Made by a program: the position numbers and the translations under genes
Shown: positions 49,357 through 58,139 of the stretch, piece by piece
How positions within the stretch are numbered: position 1 is the first letter of the stretch
Layout of the letters: every line of letters starts with the position of its first letter
Origin: Streptomyces sp. cg36
Lineage (GTDB): Bacteria; Actinomycetota; Actinomycetes; Streptomycetales; Streptomycetaceae
Reading direction: 5' to 3'
DNA length: 64,000 nt
NCBI RefSeq assembly: GCF_041080675.1
Contig: NZ_CP163520.1
Span: 7,345,501-7,409,500, forward strand
Notes under the pieces: generated by a model
What the model was told of the DNA's origin: nothing
What the model saw: only the letters and a program-made list of their open reading frames with translations
Database searches by the model: none

Positions 49357-51324
49357 ATGAGGAGTGGCGTTACCAGGACGCTCTGCGTGATCGGCGCCGG
49401 ACCGCGCGGACTCTCCGTGCTGGAGCGGCTGTGCGCCAACGAGCGTGCGCGGCCCAGCCATTCGGCGGTGACCGTGCACATCGTGGAACCGTGCGAGCCG
49501 GGCGCCGGCGCCGTGTGGCGCACCGACCAGTCCCGTCTCCTCCTGATGAACACGGTCGCGTCCCAGATCACCGTGCACACCGACGACAGCTCGTGCATCG
49601 AGGGGCCCGTCGAACCCGGCCCCACCCTGGAGGAGTGGGCGAGAGAGCTGATCGCCACGGGCGACCTGACCGCTCACGGCGAGCAGACCCTCGCCGAGGC
49701 CCGCGACCTGGGGCCCAACACCTATCCCACCCGCGCCTTCTACGGCAGCTATCTGAACGCGATGTTCCAGCGCGTCGTGCGGAACGCCCCCGCCCACGTC
49801 ACCGTCGAGGTGCACCGCTCGCGCGCCGTCGCCCTCACCGACAGCCACGGCGAGGCCGACTGCGAGCAGGCCGTCGGCCTCTCCGACGGAACCTGGATCG
49901 GCGGTCTCGACGCCGTCGTCCTCGCCCAGGGCCACGTGCCGGTGCGGCCCACCGCCCACGAGGAGCGCACCGCCAGCCTCGCCCGGGTCCACGGATTACG
50001 CCATCTGCAGCCCGCCAACCCCGCCGACCTGGACCTGAGCGTCGTCAGGGCCGGGGAGCCGGTACTGCTGCGCGGACTCGGCCTCAACTTCTTCGACCAC
50101 ATGACGCTCCTCACCCAGGGCCGCGGCGGCTCCTTCGAGCGCGTCGACGGCGCCCTGGTGTACCGGCCCTCGGGCCAGGAGCCGAAGCTCTACGCCACCT
50201 CCCGCCGGGGCATCCCGTACCACGCGCGGGGCGAGAACGAGAAGGGCGCCTCGGAGCGCTACTACCCGCGGTTGCTCACCCCCGAGCACATCGACGCCCT
50301 GCGCAAGCGGGCCGACGGCGGCGAACGGATCGGTCTGCGCGACGAATTGTGGCCGCTGATCACCCGCGAGGTGGAGAGCGTCTACTACGGCACCTGGCTC
50401 ACCGCCCACGGCCGCGACGCCGAGCGCGCCGACTTCGTCGACCGCTTCCTCGCCCGCGCGGACACCGCCGAGCGGGACGCGCTCGTGGACGCCGCCGGTG
50501 TCCCCGAGGCCGAGCGCTGGAGCTGGCGCCGGCTCCAGCGCCCGTACGACGGACACGACTTCCCCGACCGGGACGCGTTCCGCGGCTGGCTCCTGGACCA
50601 TCTGCGCGCCGATGTGCGCGAGGCGCGGCTCGGCAACCTCAGCGGACCCCTCAAATCCGCCCTGGACGTGCTGCGCGACCTGCGCAACGAGATACGGCTC
50701 GCGGTCGACCACAGCGGCCTGTACGGCGACTCCCACCGCGACGAACTCGACCGCTGGTACACCCCGTTGAACGCCTTCCTCTCCATCGGCCCGCCCGCCT
50801 CCCGCATCGAGGAGATGATCGCGCTGATCGAGGCGGGCGTCCTCGAACTCACCGGCCCCGACACCGAGATCCGCATCGACACGGTCGGCCACGCCTTCGT
50901 CGCCCGGTCCACGTCCGTACCGGGCGAGCCGGTGCGGGCCCACATCCTCATCGAGGCCCGGCTGCCGGAGGCGGACCTGCGGCGCGCCGCCGATCCGCTG
51001 CTCCAGCACCTGCTCGCCACCGGGCAGGCCGTCAACCACCGGGTGCCCAACGCGGACGGACCCGCGTACGAGACCGGTGGGCTCGCCGTCGCCGAGCGCC
51101 CCTACCGGGTGCGGGACGCCCGGGGCCGGGCGCACCCCCGCCGGTTCGCCTACGGTGTGCCGACGGAGGCCGTCCACTGGGTCACCGCGGCCGGCATCCG
51201 GCCCGGCGTGGACTCGGTGACGCTGGCCGACTCGGACGCCATCGCCCGTGCCGTACTGGCGCTCGCGCCCCGGCCCGCCACCCCGGCCGCCGCCCCGGAC
51301 CGACCGCAAGGAGCGCTCGTATGA
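49357..51324 (+). CDS. FAD/NAD(P)-binding monooxygenase-like protein (CreE-like)
   Basis: A 655-residue protein of the NAD_binding_9-type FAD/NAD(P) family. The N-terminal dinucleotide motif is CVIGAGPRGLSVLERL, then VWRTDQSRLLLMNTVAS, both typical of the family containing the nitrosuccinate-forming CreE/FzmM enzymes. CreE oxidises L-aspartate to nitrosuccinate. The partner gene, a superfamily lyase, overlaps by 4 bp (ATGA), which is the arrangement of creE/creD pairs. The ATG has AGGAG 8 nt upstream. Codon 214 (49996-49998) is TTA. Family membership is firm; substrate is inferred. Confidence 0.65.
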   Translation: MRSGVTRTLCVIGAGPRGLSVLERLCANERARPSHSAVTVHIVEPCEPGAGAVWRTDQSRLLLMNTVASQITVHTDDSSCIEGPVEPGPTLEEWARELIATGDLTAHGEQTLAEARDLGPNTYPTRAFYGSYLNAMFQRVVRNAPAHVTVEVHRSRAVALTDSHGEADCEQAVGLSDGTWIGGLDAVVLAQGHVPVRPTAHEERTASLARVHGLRHLQPANPADLDLSVVRAGEPVLLRGLGLNFFDHMTLLTQGRGGSFERVDGALVYRPSGQEPKLYATSRRGIPYHARGENEKGASERYYPRLLTPEHIDALRKRADGGERIGLRDELWPLITREVESVYYGTWLTAHGRDAERADFVDRFLARADTAERDALVDAAGVPEAERWSWRRLQRPYDGHDFPDRDAFRGWLLDHLRADVREARLGNLSGPLKSALDVLRDLRNEIRLAVDHSGLYGDSHRDELDRWYTPLNAFLSIGPPASRIEEMIALIEAGVLELTGPDTEIRIDTVGHAFVARSTSVPGEPVRAHILIEARLPEADLRRAADPLLQHLLATGQAVNHRVPNADGPAYETGGLAVAERPYRVRDARGRAHPRRFAYGVPTEAVHWVTAAGIRPGVDSVTLADSDAIARAVLALAPRPATPAAAPDRPQGALV

Positions 51325-52742
51325 CCCGCCGCCCCGACAGCCTGCTCGACTCCGGGCTCCTCTCCCCGGTCCGCGCGGGCACCCCGGTGGAAGAGGCCGT
51401 GGGCGATCTCGCCTGGCTCCAGGCCATGCTCGACGCCGAGGCCGCGCTGGCCAGGGCGCAGGCCCGGCTCGGCACGCTGCCGGGCGCGGCGGCCGAGGTC
51501 ATCACCGCCGAGGCCCGCGCCGACCATCTGGACCTGCGCGAACTGGCGCTGGCCGCGCGGGAGACCGCCAATCCGGTCGTCGGTCTCGTGCAGGCGTTCG
51601 GCCGCCGGGTGGCCTCGGTGGACCCGGCCGCCGCCCACTACGTGCACCGCGGATCCACCAGCCAGGACATCTTCGACACCGGCGCGATGCTGGTCGCCGG
51701 GCGCGCCCTGCGGCTGATGCGCGCCGACCTCGGCCGGGCCGCCGCCGCGCTCGCCACCCTCGCCGAGCAGCACCGCGACACCGCGATGGCGGGCCGCACC
51801 CTGGCCCTGCACGCCGTACCCACCACCTTCGGGCTGAAGGCGGCGGGCTGGCGCAAGCTCCTCCTCGACGCCGACGCGCGCCTGGAGCGGATCCTGGACG
51901 GCGGGCTGCCGGTCTCGCTCGGCGGGGCCGCCGGCACGCTCGCGGGATACCTGGAGTACGCGCGCCTCGACGCCGAAGGCCCCCTGGACCCGGCCGCCTA
52001 CACCGTACGGCTCGTCGAGACCTTCGCCGAGGAGACCGGGCTCGCCGCCGCCGACCTGCCCTGGCACACCCTGCGCACCCCCGTCGCGGACCTGGCCGGG
52101 GCCCTCGCCTTCACGGCCGCCGCCCTCGGGAAGATCGCGGTGGACGTGCAGTCGCTGACCCGTACGGAGGTCGGCGAGGTGGCCGAGCCCGCGGTGAGCG
52201 GACGCGGCAGCTCCTCGGCCATGCCGCACAAGCGCAACCCGGTCCTGGCGACCCTGCTGCGCAGCGCCGCCCTCCAAGTCCCGGTCCTGGCCGCGGGCGT
52301 CACCCAGTGCATGCTCACCGAGGACGAGCGTTCGGCGGGCGCCTGGCACGCGGAGTGGCAGCTGCTGCGCGAGTGCCTGCGGCTGACCGGCGGCGCCACC
52401 CACACCCTCGTCGAACTCGCCGAAGGACTCGAAGTGCGGCCCGAGCGCATGACCGCCAACCTGGCGCTCACCGGCGGTCAGATCGTCTCCGAGCGGATCG
52501 CCGCCGTCCTCGCGCCCCGGCTCGGCAAGGCCGAGGCCAAGCAGGCCCTCACCCGCGCCTCCCACACGGCCCAGCACACCGGCCGCACCCTGGGCGAGGT
52601 CCTGGCCGACTCGGCCGAGCTGCGCGACCACTTCGAAGCCGGGGAGCTGGCGGAACTGTGCGATCCGGCGCGCTACACCGGCGCGGCGGCGGCGCTGGTC
52701 GACCGCGCCCTGGGCAACGAAGCCCGCCCAAAGGCTTCCTGA
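51321..52742 (+). CDS. aspartase/fumarase-superfamily lyase (CreD-like)
   Basis: A 473-residue lyase with STSQDIFDT, the helix TRTEVGEVAEP, and the catalytic serine loop GRGSSSAMPHKRNPV. By similarity it belongs to the carboxymuconate cycloisomerase/adenylosuccinate lyase branch, which includes the nitrosuccinate lyase CreD. Coupled translation with the FAD protein suggests a two-step route: nitrosuccinate split into fumarate and nitrite. An alternative is a protocatechuate-type cycloisomerase (PcaB), but no other pca genes are nearby except a dienelactone-hydrolase-like gene downstream. Confidence 0.65.
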   Translation: MTRRPDSLLDSGLLSPVRAGTPVEEAVGDLAWLQAMLDAEAALARAQARLGTLPGAAAEVITAEARADHLDLRELALAARETANPVVGLVQAFGRRVASVDPAAAHYVHRGSTSQDIFDTGAMLVAGRALRLMRADLGRAAAALATLAEQHRDTAMAGRTLALHAVPTTFGLKAAGWRKLLLDADARLERILDGGLPVSLGGAAGTLAGYLEYARLDAEGPLDPAAYTVRLVETFAEETGLAAADLPWHTLRTPVADLAGALAFTAAALGKIAVDVQSLTRTEVGEVAEPAVSGRGSSSAMPHKRNPVLATLLRSAALQVPVLAAGVTQCMLTEDERSAGAWHAEWQLLRECLRLTGGATHTLVELAEGLEVRPERMTANLALTGGQIVSERIAAVLAPRLGKAEAKQALTRASHTAQHTGRTLGEVLADSAELRDHFEAGELAELCDPARYTGAAAALVDRALGNEARPKAS

Positions 52743-52925
52743 CCCCTCGCCACCCGACCCCCGATCGCCCCTTCCTGATCCAGGACGTCCCGATCCACCT
52801 CTCCGCCCCACCCGGCACCTGACCAAGTGCGGCGGGAACGAGCCGATGCGATCTTCGATCCCGGGGGACTGTGGCAGGGTTGCCGAGGTTGCCCCACCAC
52901 AAGTGAACGACATGGAGAGACGGTC

Positions 52926-53675
52926 ATGACCACTGTGCTCGGAACTTCCCTGGACATCCCCACGCAGGACGGCACCGCCGACGCCTATCTGGTGCACCCC
53001 GACGACAACCGGCCGCACCCCGGCGTCCTCTTCTACATGGACGCCTTCGGGCTCCGCCCCCACCTGCGGGCGATGGCCGATCGGATAGCGGCAGCCGGTT
53101 ACACCGTCCTCGTCCCGAACGTCTTCTACCGCACCGGGCGGGCGCCGATCATGGAGCTGCCCGAGTTCATCGACCCGTCCCAGCGCCCGGACATCTTCGA
53201 GACGCTCGGCCCGCTCATCTTCGCCCACACCTCCGAGCTCGTGGTGCGGGACGCCGAGTCCTACCTCACCTGGCTCGCCGAGTCCCCGCTGGTCGCCGAC
53301 GGGCCCGTCGGCGTCACCGGCTACTGCATGGGGGCGGGCCTGTCCCTGCGCACCGCGGGCACCTTCCCCGACCGGGTCGCGGCGGCGGCCGGTTTCCACG
53401 GCGGCCGACTGGCGACCGACGCCCCGGACAGCCCGCACCTGCTCGCCGGGGACATCAAGGCGGAGCTGTATTTCGGCCACGCCGACAACGACATGCCCGC
53501 GGCCGAGATCGACCGTCTGGACAAGGCCCTCACCGAGGCCGGGGTGCGCCACCGCACCGAGGTCTACGAGGGCGCGCCGCACGGTTACACGCAGGCCGAC
53601 ACCGCCGCGTACGACGCGGCCGGGGACGCCCGCCACTGGGACGCGCTCCTGGACCTGCTCAACCGCGCGCTCTGA
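52926..53675 (+). CDS. dienelactone hydrolase family protein
   Basis: A 249-residue DLH-family alpha/beta hydrolase. The nucleophile is Cys in GYCMGAG, with Asp and the His in APHGYT completing the triad. It hydrolyses lactones or esters; true substrates are not known. The ATG at 52926 has GGAGA upstream. It lies 183 bp after the lyase gene and may or may not be in the same transcript. Confidence 0.87.
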   Translation: MTTVLGTSLDIPTQDGTADAYLVHPDDNRPHPGVLFYMDAFGLRPHLRAMADRIAAAGYTVLVPNVFYRTGRAPIMELPEFIDPSQRPDIFETLGPLIFAHTSELVVRDAESYLTWLAESPLVADGPVGVTGYCMGAGLSLRTAGTFPDRVAAAAGFHGGRLATDAPDSPHLLAGDIKAELYFGHADNDMPAAEIDRLDKALTEAGVRHRTEVYEGAPHGYTQADTAAYDAAGDARHWDALLDLLNRAL

Positions 53676-53885
53676 CACACGGGTGGCGGCGGCCCGCGGT
53701 CCCGGCCGGGGCGCGGGCCGCTCGCCCCTCACCGGGCCGCTCGTCGGCACGGCTGGAATTCGACCGCGCGGGCGGTCATGATCGGCCAAGTCACCGGTTC
53801 CCGCGGGGGGTTTGCGCCGCTCGCGGGACCGACCCGCCGGGCAGGGACGCTTCCCGCCCGGAGCCGATCCGCGGGAGTACCCACC

Positions 53886-54581
53886 ATGTCCAGCCAGGTG
53901 CCGATGGAGCCGATCAGCCCGGCCCGCCTGCAAGCCCTCAGCGACGGCATCATCGCGATCGCCGCCACGCTGCTGATCCTCGAAGTGAAACCGCCCGCCG
54001 CCGACGAAGCGGTGTGGTCGGGACTGTGGCACGAGTGGCCCTCCCTGGCGGCCTACGGGGTGACGTTCCTGATCATCGGGATCGCCTGGATCCACCACCA
54101 CAACCTCTTCCACCAGGTGCGCCGGGTGGACCGGAGCCTGCTGTTCCTCAACATCGGCATGCTGGCCACCGTCTCGTTCCTGCCGCTGCCGACCGCCACC
54201 CTCGGCAACCACCTGCGCGGCGACGACGCGGGCCCGGCGGCCGTCTTCTACGCGCTGTCGATGCTGGCGGCGTCCGTGTGGTTCACCCTCTTCTGGCACC
54301 ACCTGTGCCGCCACCCCGAGCTGCTGCGCCCCGAGGCGCGCGACCAGGCCCGCTCGGCCCGGCGGCGCTCCCTGCTCGGCCCGGTGGGATACACGGTGGC
54401 CGCGGCCATCGCCGCCGTGAGCCCGGTCGGTTCGCTGACCGTCAGCGCGGCCCTGGTCCTCTACTTCATCACGGGCCGCCGCGCGCCCACCGCCCGTACC
54501 CACCTCGCGCAGGGTCCGGCCGGGCGGTCCGCCGATTCCGCAGGAGCAGGCGATTCCGCAGACGCGGGGCGGTTTGATTGA
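53886..54581 (+). CDS. TMEM175-family membrane protein
   Basis: A 231-residue protein of the TMEM175/DUF1211 potassium-channel family. The hallmark first helix ALSDGIIAIAATLLILEV differs from the consensus FSDG by Leu for Phe. Five to six helices follow. Prokaryotic members are weak potassium channels. The ATG at 53886 is supported by the family start. The last 40 residues are Ala/Asp/Gly-rich. It ends 8 bp before trpF. Confidence 0.8.
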   Translation: MSSQVPMEPISPARLQALSDGIIAIAATLLILEVKPPAADEAVWSGLWHEWPSLAAYGVTFLIIGIAWIHHHNLFHQVRRVDRSLLFLNIGMLATVSFLPLPTATLGNHLRGDDAGPAAVFYALSMLAASVWFTLFWHHLCRHPELLRPEARDQARSARRRSLLGPVGYTVAAAIAAVSPVGSLTVSAALVLYFITGRRAPTARTHLAQGPAGRSADSAGAGDSADAGRFD

Positions 54582-54589
54582 CTGGCGCC

Positions 54590-55195
54590 ATGAGCGATCT
54601 CTTCGTCAAGATCTGCGGTCTGCGGACCGAGCGGGACGTCGACGTGGCCGTGGCGGCCGGGGCCGACGCCGTGGGCTTCGTCTTCGCGGTCAGCCCGCGC
54701 ACGGTCGACACCGACACCGCCCGGCGTCTGGCGCTGCGCGTGCCCGAGCACGTCCTGACCGTCGGTGTCTTCCGAGGCCAGCACCTGGCGGAGGTGGAGC
54801 GCCTGACGGGGGAGAGCGGCATCCGCGCCGTACAGCTGCACGGGGACGAGGGACCGGAGTACTACGAGACCCTGCGGGCCCCCGGCCGTACCCTGATCCG
54901 CGCCACCGCCACCGCAGCCGGGCAGGCGCCCCGCTGCGGCGAGCTCGGCGAGGACCTGCTGCTGCTCGACGCGCCCGACCCCGGCTCGGGCAAGCCGTGG
55001 AACTGGGCCTCGCCCGACTTCACCGCCCCCACCGGCCGCTGGCTCCTCGCGGGCGGACTGCACCCCGGCAACGTCCAGCGGGCCGTCAGCGCCACCGGCG
55101 CCTGGGGCGTCGACGTCTCCAGCGGTGTCGAGGCCGAACGCGGAGTGAAGTCACCCGAGCTGATCCGTGCGTTCATCGAGGCGGCCCGGGCGTAG
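54590..55195 (+). CDS. trpF: phosphoribosylanthranilate isomerase TrpF
   Basis: A 201-residue TIM-barrel isomerase with KICGL, VGVF, QLHGDE, LAGGL and GVDVSSGVE. The Cys in KICGL and the Asp in GVDVSSG are the catalytic acid/base pair. It converts phosphoribosylanthranilate to carboxyphenylaminodeoxyribulose phosphate in tryptophan synthesis. Most Streptomyces lack trpF and use the bifunctional PriA, so this copy is an exception and is outside any trp operon. It lies directly after the TMEM175 gene. Confidence 0.9.
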   Translation: MSDLFVKICGLRTERDVDVAVAAGADAVGFVFAVSPRTVDTDTARRLALRVPEHVLTVGVFRGQHLAEVERLTGESGIRAVQLHGDEGPEYYETLRAPGRTLIRATATAAGQAPRCGELGEDLLLLDAPDPGSGKPWNWASPDFTAPTGRWLLAGGLHPGNVQRAVSATGAWGVDVSSGVEAERGVKSPELIRAFIEAARA

Positions 55196-55201
55196 CCGGA
55201 G

Positions 55202-55510
55202 CTAGGGAAGCACACCCTTGAGGGGGTCGCCGGCCGGCACGGCGTCGAGCACCCACACGTCGGCGGGGGCGCCGAGGAGCCCCTGCACACGTGCCCGGGT
55301 GCGCGCGAAGTTCTCGGTCGCCGAGTGGACCTTGAGGTCCTCGTCGGTGGTCCAGCGCTCCACGACGAAGATCGACGTCTGGTCGGTGTGCAGGGCGAAG
55401 AGTTCGCAGCCCGGCTCCTGGTGGACGAGCGGGACGGCCTCGGCGTAGATCTCCAGGACCTCCTGGAGATGGCCGGGCTTGGGGTGGACACGGGCGATGA
55501 CGACGGGCAT
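55202..55510 (-). CDS. ABM-domain (antibiotic biosynthesis monooxygenase) protein
   Basis: A 102-residue ferredoxin-like dimeric protein of the ABM/YgiN family, with VVIARVHPKPGHLQEV and EPGCELFALHTD. Members oxidise quinols or aromatic substrates without cofactors, or degrade heme. No catalytic assignment is possible. It converges on trpF, 6 bp apart. Confidence 0.85.
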   Translation of the reverse strand: MPVVIARVHPKPGHLQEVLEIYAEAVPLVHQEPGCELFALHTDQTSIFVVERWTTDEDLKVHSATENFARTRARVQGLLGAPADVWVLDAVPAGDPLKGVLP

Positions 55511-55633
55511 GGGACGACTCCTTCGGGATCTTCCCGACCCTATCGCCGGTGGCCCCGCCCCTCCCGCCCGGATGCGGAGTGGACGCGGATGGGGTGATCC
55601 TGGAGGCCGGGGGCTGTTCTAGGAGGACACGAC

Positions 55634-55825
55634 ATGTCCGTTATGGACAAACTCAAGCAAATGCTCAAGGGCCATGAAGAGCAGGCGGGCAAGGGCATCG
55701 ACAAGGCCGGCGACTTCGTCGACGAGAAGACGCAGGGCAAGTACAGCAGCCAGGTGGACACCGCCCAGGAGAAGCTCAAGGAGCAACTGGGAGGGGACCC
55801 GGGCCAGGACAGCCCGCGCATGTGA
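55634..55825 (+). CDS. MT0933-like (Rv0909-type) antitoxin family small protein
   Basis: A 63-residue acidic/lysine-rich helical protein with KGIDKAGDFVDEKTQGKYSS, close to the MT0933-like antitoxin family. No toxin gene is next to it, so a stress-related or solitary role is possible. The ATG has AGGA before it. It is followed by a strong terminator. Confidence 0.82.
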   Translation: MSVMDKLKQMLKGHEEQAGKGIDKAGDFVDEKTQGKYSSQVDTAQEKLKEQLGGDPGQDSPRM

Positions 55826-55836
55826 CACCCCGCCGC

Positions 55837-55870
55837 GTCCCGGGACCCGGCCCCTGCCGGGCCCCGGGAC
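55837..55870. terminator. bidirectional terminator
   Basis: Outer arms GTCCCGGG/CCCGGGAC and inner arms CCCGGC/GCCGGG lie between convergent genes. Confidence 0.75.
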
Positions 55871-55896
55871 GAGGGGTGTCCTCGGCGGCGGCCGGA

Positions 55897-56280
55897 TCAG
55901 GCGCCCGTCGCCGCCCGGTACTCCTCGGCGCTGAGCAGCTCCTCGGTGGGCCCGCCCGCCGACGCGGCGACCTTGAACAGCCAGGTGCCGTACGGGTCGG
56001 TGTTGACCGTGCCGGGTGCCGCGACGGCCTCCTCGTTGGTCGCGACGATCTCACCGCTGAAGGGCGAGTAGATGTCGTTGGCGGCCTTCACCGACTCCAC
56101 GACGCCGACCGCCTCCTTGGCGGCGACGGTTCTCCCCTGCTCGGGCAGGTCGAGGATCTCGATGTCGCCCAGGGCCTGGCGGGCGTAGTCGGTGAGGCCC
56201 ACCGCCATCACGCCGTCGCCCTCGTCGCGGACCCACTCGTGGAACAGGGTGTACTGCAGGTCATCGGGCAGGTTGGCCAT
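55897..56280 (-). CDS. gcvH: glycine cleavage system H protein
   Basis: A 127-residue GcvH with the lipoyl-lysine motif VESVKA and the GDIEILDLPEQG loop. It carries the aminomethyl group between GcvP and GcvT. Here it stands alone: no gcvT, gcvP or glyA nearby. It may be a second copy, or a lipoyl carrier for another enzyme. The ATG at 56280 has GGAG upstream, and a palindrome lies in its leader. Confidence 0.9.
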   Translation of the reverse strand: MANLPDDLQYTLFHEWVRDEGDGVMAVGLTDYARQALGDIEILDLPEQGRTVAAKEAVGVVESVKAANDIYSPFSGEIVATNEEAVAAPGTVNTDPYGTWLFKVAASAGGPTEELLSAEEYRAATGA

Positions 56281-56314
56281 GCTCGGGTCTCCATTCGGCA
56301 CGCACGTGCGGGCG

Positions 56315-56335
56315 GATCGTCCGGGGCGGACGATC
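56315..56335. promoter_or_regulatory. palindrome upstream of gcvH
   Basis: GATCGTCC-GGGGC-GGACGATC is a perfect eight-base inverted repeat about 35 bp before the gcvH start. It could be an operator or an RNA hairpin; no glycine-riboswitch structure was recognised. Confidence 0.5.
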
Positions 56336-56446
56336 ACGAAAGAAGCTTGCCTGTACGGCAGTTGGTGGGAGACGTTTTTCGGCCAGAACGCGGTGTCCGG
56401 GTGGGGCGTCGGGCCGTACGAGAAGGTGTCCGGGAGGTAAACGGCC

Positions 56447-56478
56447 GCTGCCGGGCACGAGTTGCCGTGCCCGGCAGC
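56447..56478 (-). terminator. terminator of the chitinase gene
   Basis: GCTGCCGGGCACG/CGTGCCCGGCAGC is a 13 bp perfect stem with an AGTTGC loop. Confidence 0.75.
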
Positions 56479-56551
56479 GCCTTCGACCGGGGTGAGCCGG
56501 CCGCTCAGTCGCTCACCGGACCAGTCGCCCGGTGGCGGGGTGTGCGCGGAC

Positions 56552-58075
56552 TCAGCAGGCGCCGAGGTCCTGCCACACGCCCCACTCGCCGGTGGTGCCG
56601 GGCTCCTCGCCCAGCGTCCACCACTTCGCCTTCCAGGTGTGACCCTTGTGCGAGACCTGCTGGCCGCCGGTGTAGACGGTGCCGGAGGCCCACGCCGGGG
56701 CCGTGCACTGGTGGCCGCTGCCACCGGTGACGGTGAGGGCGTAGGTCGCCGCGTGGCTGGCGGAGCTGCCCGTACCGGTGATGGTCAGGGTGTAGGTGCC
56801 CGACACGGTGGCCGAGGTGGTGGCCACGGTGAGGGTGGCGGAGCCGCCCGCGGTGACCGAGGACGGGCTGAGCGTGGCGGTGACGCCCGCCGGTGCCCCG
56901 GTGACGCTGAGGTTCACGGTCTGCGCCTGGCCGGCGGTGACCGCCGTCTTGACCGTGCTGGTGGCGGAGCCGCCCGCGGTGACCGAGCCGGAGGCGGGGG
57001 TGGCCGTCACCGAGAAGTCATTGGTGGGAGCCGTGGTGCCCGAGGTGAAGGGCTCGAAGATGTGGCTGAAGTCCCAGGTGTTCTGCTGGATGCCGGAGCA
57101 GTTGTCGGCCGCGGCGCCGCCGGGGCAGCTGCCGTTGTCGCGCTGGAGCGCCCAGAAGGAGAGGGTGTTGATGCCCTTGGAGACCGCCCAGTTGTACACC
57201 TGGGTGGCGTTGGCCAGCGAGAACGTCTCGGCCGGGCCGAAGTCGTCGACGCCCGGCATCTCGGTGACGCCGATCATTCCCCACAGCTGCGCGGAGGTCT
57301 TGGCCGGGTAGAGCCGCGCCAGCTGGTTGTACAGCCCCTGGGCCGCGGTCTGGGTGTCGTTGGCCATGTTGTGGGTGGCGTTGTCGTAGTAGTCGAACGT
57401 CATGATGTTCGCGACGTCGATGCGCGCGCCGTTGCTCACCGCGTTCTGGAGCACCGCCAGGCCGCTGGAGGCGAGGCCGGAGGTCGTGGTGGGCAGGGTG
57501 TACGAGATCTCGACCTTGCGGCCGTTGGCGGCGGCCCAGTCCTGGACCTGCTTGATCGCTTTGTTGCGCCGGTCGATGCCCGCGCTGTTGTCCAGCGAGT
57601 CGACCTCGATGTCCATGTCCAGCCGGCTGACGTCGTAGGTCGTGATGACCTTCTCGTACGCGGCGGCGATCTGGCTGACGTCGGTGCAGCTGTCGGCGAT
57701 CTCGGTGCCGGTGGTGTCCGCGGTGTATCCGCCGAACGACGGGATGACGTCTCCGCCGTTGGCCTGGATCGCCTTGATGTCGCTGCCGAAGGTGCCCGAC
57801 GCGATGGGCATGCCGCTGTCGCCGTTCCAGTACGGCGTGCACGACCCCTTGCTGGCGGTCTGGATGAAGGCCATGGTCAGGTGCTTCGCGCCGGACTGGG
57901 CGGCCAGGGCGGCGGGGCTCTCGCCGGTCCATGCCTCGAAGTAGGGGGCGAAGACGTGGGCCGGCAGCGGCGTGGCGGCCTGGGCGGTGCCGCCGCCGAT
58001 CACGGCCAGGCCCGCCGCGGTCACGGCGGTGACGGTCGCGGTGAGGACCGCGCGGAGGGAACGCATGCGTCTCAT
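56552..58075 (-). CDS. secreted GH18 chitinase with Ig-like and chitin-binding domains
   Basis: A 507-residue chitinase. The signal peptide ends near residue 35 (AQA). The GH18 catalytic domain (about 40-345) has LDMDIE, whose Glu is the acid catalyst. An Ig-like repeat domain, rich in VTAGGSAT, is followed by a C-terminal type 5/12 chitin-binding module (about 455-507, YTGGQQVSHKGHTWKAKWW). It degrades chitin outside the cell. The start is ATG 58075; 58066 is also possible. The promoter has classical chi direct repeats. Confidence 0.92.
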   Translation of the reverse strand: MRRMRSLRAVLTATVTAVTAAGLAVIGGGTAQAATPLPAHVFAPYFEAWTGESPAALAAQSGAKHLTMAFIQTASKGSCTPYWNGDSGMPIASGTFGSDIKAIQANGGDVIPSFGGYTADTTGTEIADSCTDVSQIAAAYEKVITTYDVSRLDMDIEVDSLDNSAGIDRRNKAIKQVQDWAAANGRKVEISYTLPTTTSGLASSGLAVLQNAVSNGARIDVANIMTFDYYDNATHNMANDTQTAAQGLYNQLARLYPAKTSAQLWGMIGVTEMPGVDDFGPAETFSLANATQVYNWAVSKGINTLSFWALQRDNGSCPGGAAADNCSGIQQNTWDFSHIFEPFTSGTTAPTNDFSVTATPASGSVTAGGSATSTVKTAVTAGQAQTVNLSVTGAPAGVTATLSPSSVTAGGSATLTVATTSATVSGTYTLTITGTGSSASHAATYALTVTGGSGHQCTAPAWASGTVYTGGQQVSHKGHTWKAKWWTLGEEPGTTGEWGVWQDLGAC

Positions 58076-58139
58076 GTCCGTCCAAGTGGTGAGGGGAGTG
58101 TCCGGCAATTCCCGTGGGGCACAGCGGTGTTGGGTACTG

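Noticed and set aside
51321..52742. Protocatechuate pathway pcaB with a pcaD/dienelactone hydrolase neighbour
   Set aside because: No pcaG, pcaH, pcaC or pcaL and the tight coupling is with an FAD/NAD(P) protein; kept only as the alternative.
55634..55825. Toxin-antitoxin pair
   Set aside because: Only the antitoxin-like gene is present; the neighbours are an ABM protein and GcvH.
56281..56440. Glycine riboswitch before gcvH
   Set aside because: Only one simple hairpin is seen; the tandem aptamer pattern is not recognisable.
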